Shown here piece after piece: positions 5,253 through 5,643 of a stretch of 5,643 nt of DNA; position 1 is the stretch's first letter, and every line of letters begins with the position of its first letter. The notes under the pieces were generated by a model. The model was given only the letters and a program-made list of their open reading frames with translations, did not search any database and was not told the DNA's origin. Location of the stretch: the NCBI GenBank assembly GCA_955652855.1, contig CATPCN010000429.1, positions 1-5,643 of the forward strand, in the 5' to 3' direction. The position numbers were made by a program, and so were the translations under genes. The DNA is from an uncultured Chthoniobacterales bacterium (GTDB taxonomy: Bacteria; Verrucomicrobiota; Verrucomicrobiae; Chthoniobacterales; UBA10450).

Positions 5253-5280
5253 GACAGCGGAACAGCGGAACAGCGAAACA
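5253..5280. repeat. 8-bp tandem repeat, about 3.5 copies
   Basis: The unit AACAGCGG occurs as GACAGCGG, AACAGCGG, AACAGCGA and a partial AACA, in direct succession. It is a short, near-perfect microsatellite-like array. The 8-base period shifts frame, so it would be a phase-variation candidate if inside a gene, but no supported gene covers it. Confidence 0.8.
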
Positions 5281-5596
5281 CCACCGCTCGAAGCCCGGTG
5301 GAATGCTCTTCGGCTGCTGACCTTCTGTACATCCGGAGCAGTCTGACTCCACTGTCGGACAATGACTTACGCTTCGCGAAGTGAGTCCACATCCTAGATG
5401 GGCCCGCTTGGTGGCCACTACGGAGAACCTGATCCGCGCAAGGCCCTTGCGTGCGGCGCCACTGCTCGACTTGGCGCTAGGCGGCGAGCAAGATTCCGGA
5501 ACGCGGCGTTTGCAATGAAACCAAACGCGTGCAATCTCGCTGAATATCGAGCGCGACCGGCTCGATCAAAGGGCTCAAGCGGCGCAATCGCGCGGA

Positions 5597-5622
5597 GCCA
5601 AAGAAGGTGGCGAATGCCACCT
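5597..5622 (-). terminator. Terminator-like hairpin near the right edge
   Basis: AGGTGGC (5605-5611) pairs perfectly with GCCACCT (5616-5622) around the tetraloop GAAT. The minus strand continues TTCTTTGG, a short T-rich tail. If functional, it would end a minus-strand gene whose stop lies beyond the right edge, since no stop occurs in the 21 bases to its right in any minus frame. Confidence 0.4.
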
Positions 5623-5643
5623 CGGACGCGTCGCGCCCGGTTC

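Larger units (their letters stand above)
5058..5643. other. 586-base right-hand region without a convincing gene
   Basis: No frame here has both a ribosome binding site and a protein-like sequence. Overlapping frames on both strands (5084-5320 plus, 5071-5418 minus) run across short tandem repeats whose periods (26 and 8 bases) are not multiples of three, which argues against coding. The promoter of the PRC-barrel gene should lie in its first 100 bases or so. Other structure: inverted repeat CCACCG/CGGTGG (5281-5286 and 5296-5301), the palindrome CTTCGCGAAG (5372-5381), and a terminator-like hairpin near the edge. Two minus-strand frames and one plus-strand frame are open to the right edge, but none is supported well enough to call. 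Confidence 0.45.

Noticed and set aside
5131..5280. CRISPR array or iteron-type origin
   Set aside because: The 26-bp unit has only two abutting copies with no spacers, and the 8-bp array is far too short. No cas or replication gene is present.
5071..5418. 115-codon minus-strand frame and overlapping plus frame at 5084-5320
   Set aside because: Both run through tandem repeats with periods not divisible by three, have no ribosome binding sites, and give Pro/Ser/Cys-rich translations unlike a folded protein.

Overview
The window carries a group of small envelope and stress-type genes with long spacers between them. Moderately high GC, strong purine-rich ribosome binding sites, GC-rich hairpin terminators with short T tails, and the types of small protein present (CsbD-like, lmo0937-like, PRC-barrel, Lys/Ala-rich periplasmic proteins) suggest a beta-proteobacterium, probably Burkholderiales/Burkholderiaceae. 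That placement is inference; no rRNA, tRNA or phylogenetic marker is present.

Layout, left to right. (1) 1-208, minus: 5' part of an acidic protein of unknown function that runs off the window. (2) 556-756, minus: a 66-residue single-span membrane protein. (3) 822-858: terminator serving the next gene. (4) 879-1499, minus: a Lys/Ala-rich lipoprotein with three CX10C helical modules. (5) 1624-1659: a terminator-like hairpin not placed behind any recognised gene. (6) 1878-2156, plus: a small Pro/Ala-rich lipoprotein. (7) 2467-2664, plus: a CsbD-family protein. (8) 2665-3168: no convincing gene. (9) 3169-3318, minus: a 49-residue two-helix protein of the lmo0937 type. (10) 3667-3698: strong terminator. 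(11) 3728-4306, minus: a paralogue of gene 4, with a Sec signal peptide instead of a lipobox. (12) 4350-4378 and 4471-4502: two related hairpins, probably minus-strand terminators behind the PRC gene. (13) 4557-5057, minus: a PRC-barrel protein. (14) 5058-5643: a non-coding-looking stretch with two short tandem repeats and, at the edge, a hairpin that may end a gene lying outside the window.

The genes are mostly transcribed singly: spacers are long and terminators separate neighbours, so this is a neighbourhood rather than an operon. The shared theme is the cell envelope under stress: two lipoproteins, one periplasmic protein, two small membrane proteins, a CsbD protein and a PRC-barrel protein. 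No enzyme, transporter, regulator, phage, transposase or CRISPR component is recognisable. The observation most worth following is the paralogous pair with three conserved CX10C modules, one copy membrane-anchored and one soluble. I found no clear evidence of a new defence or mobile system.
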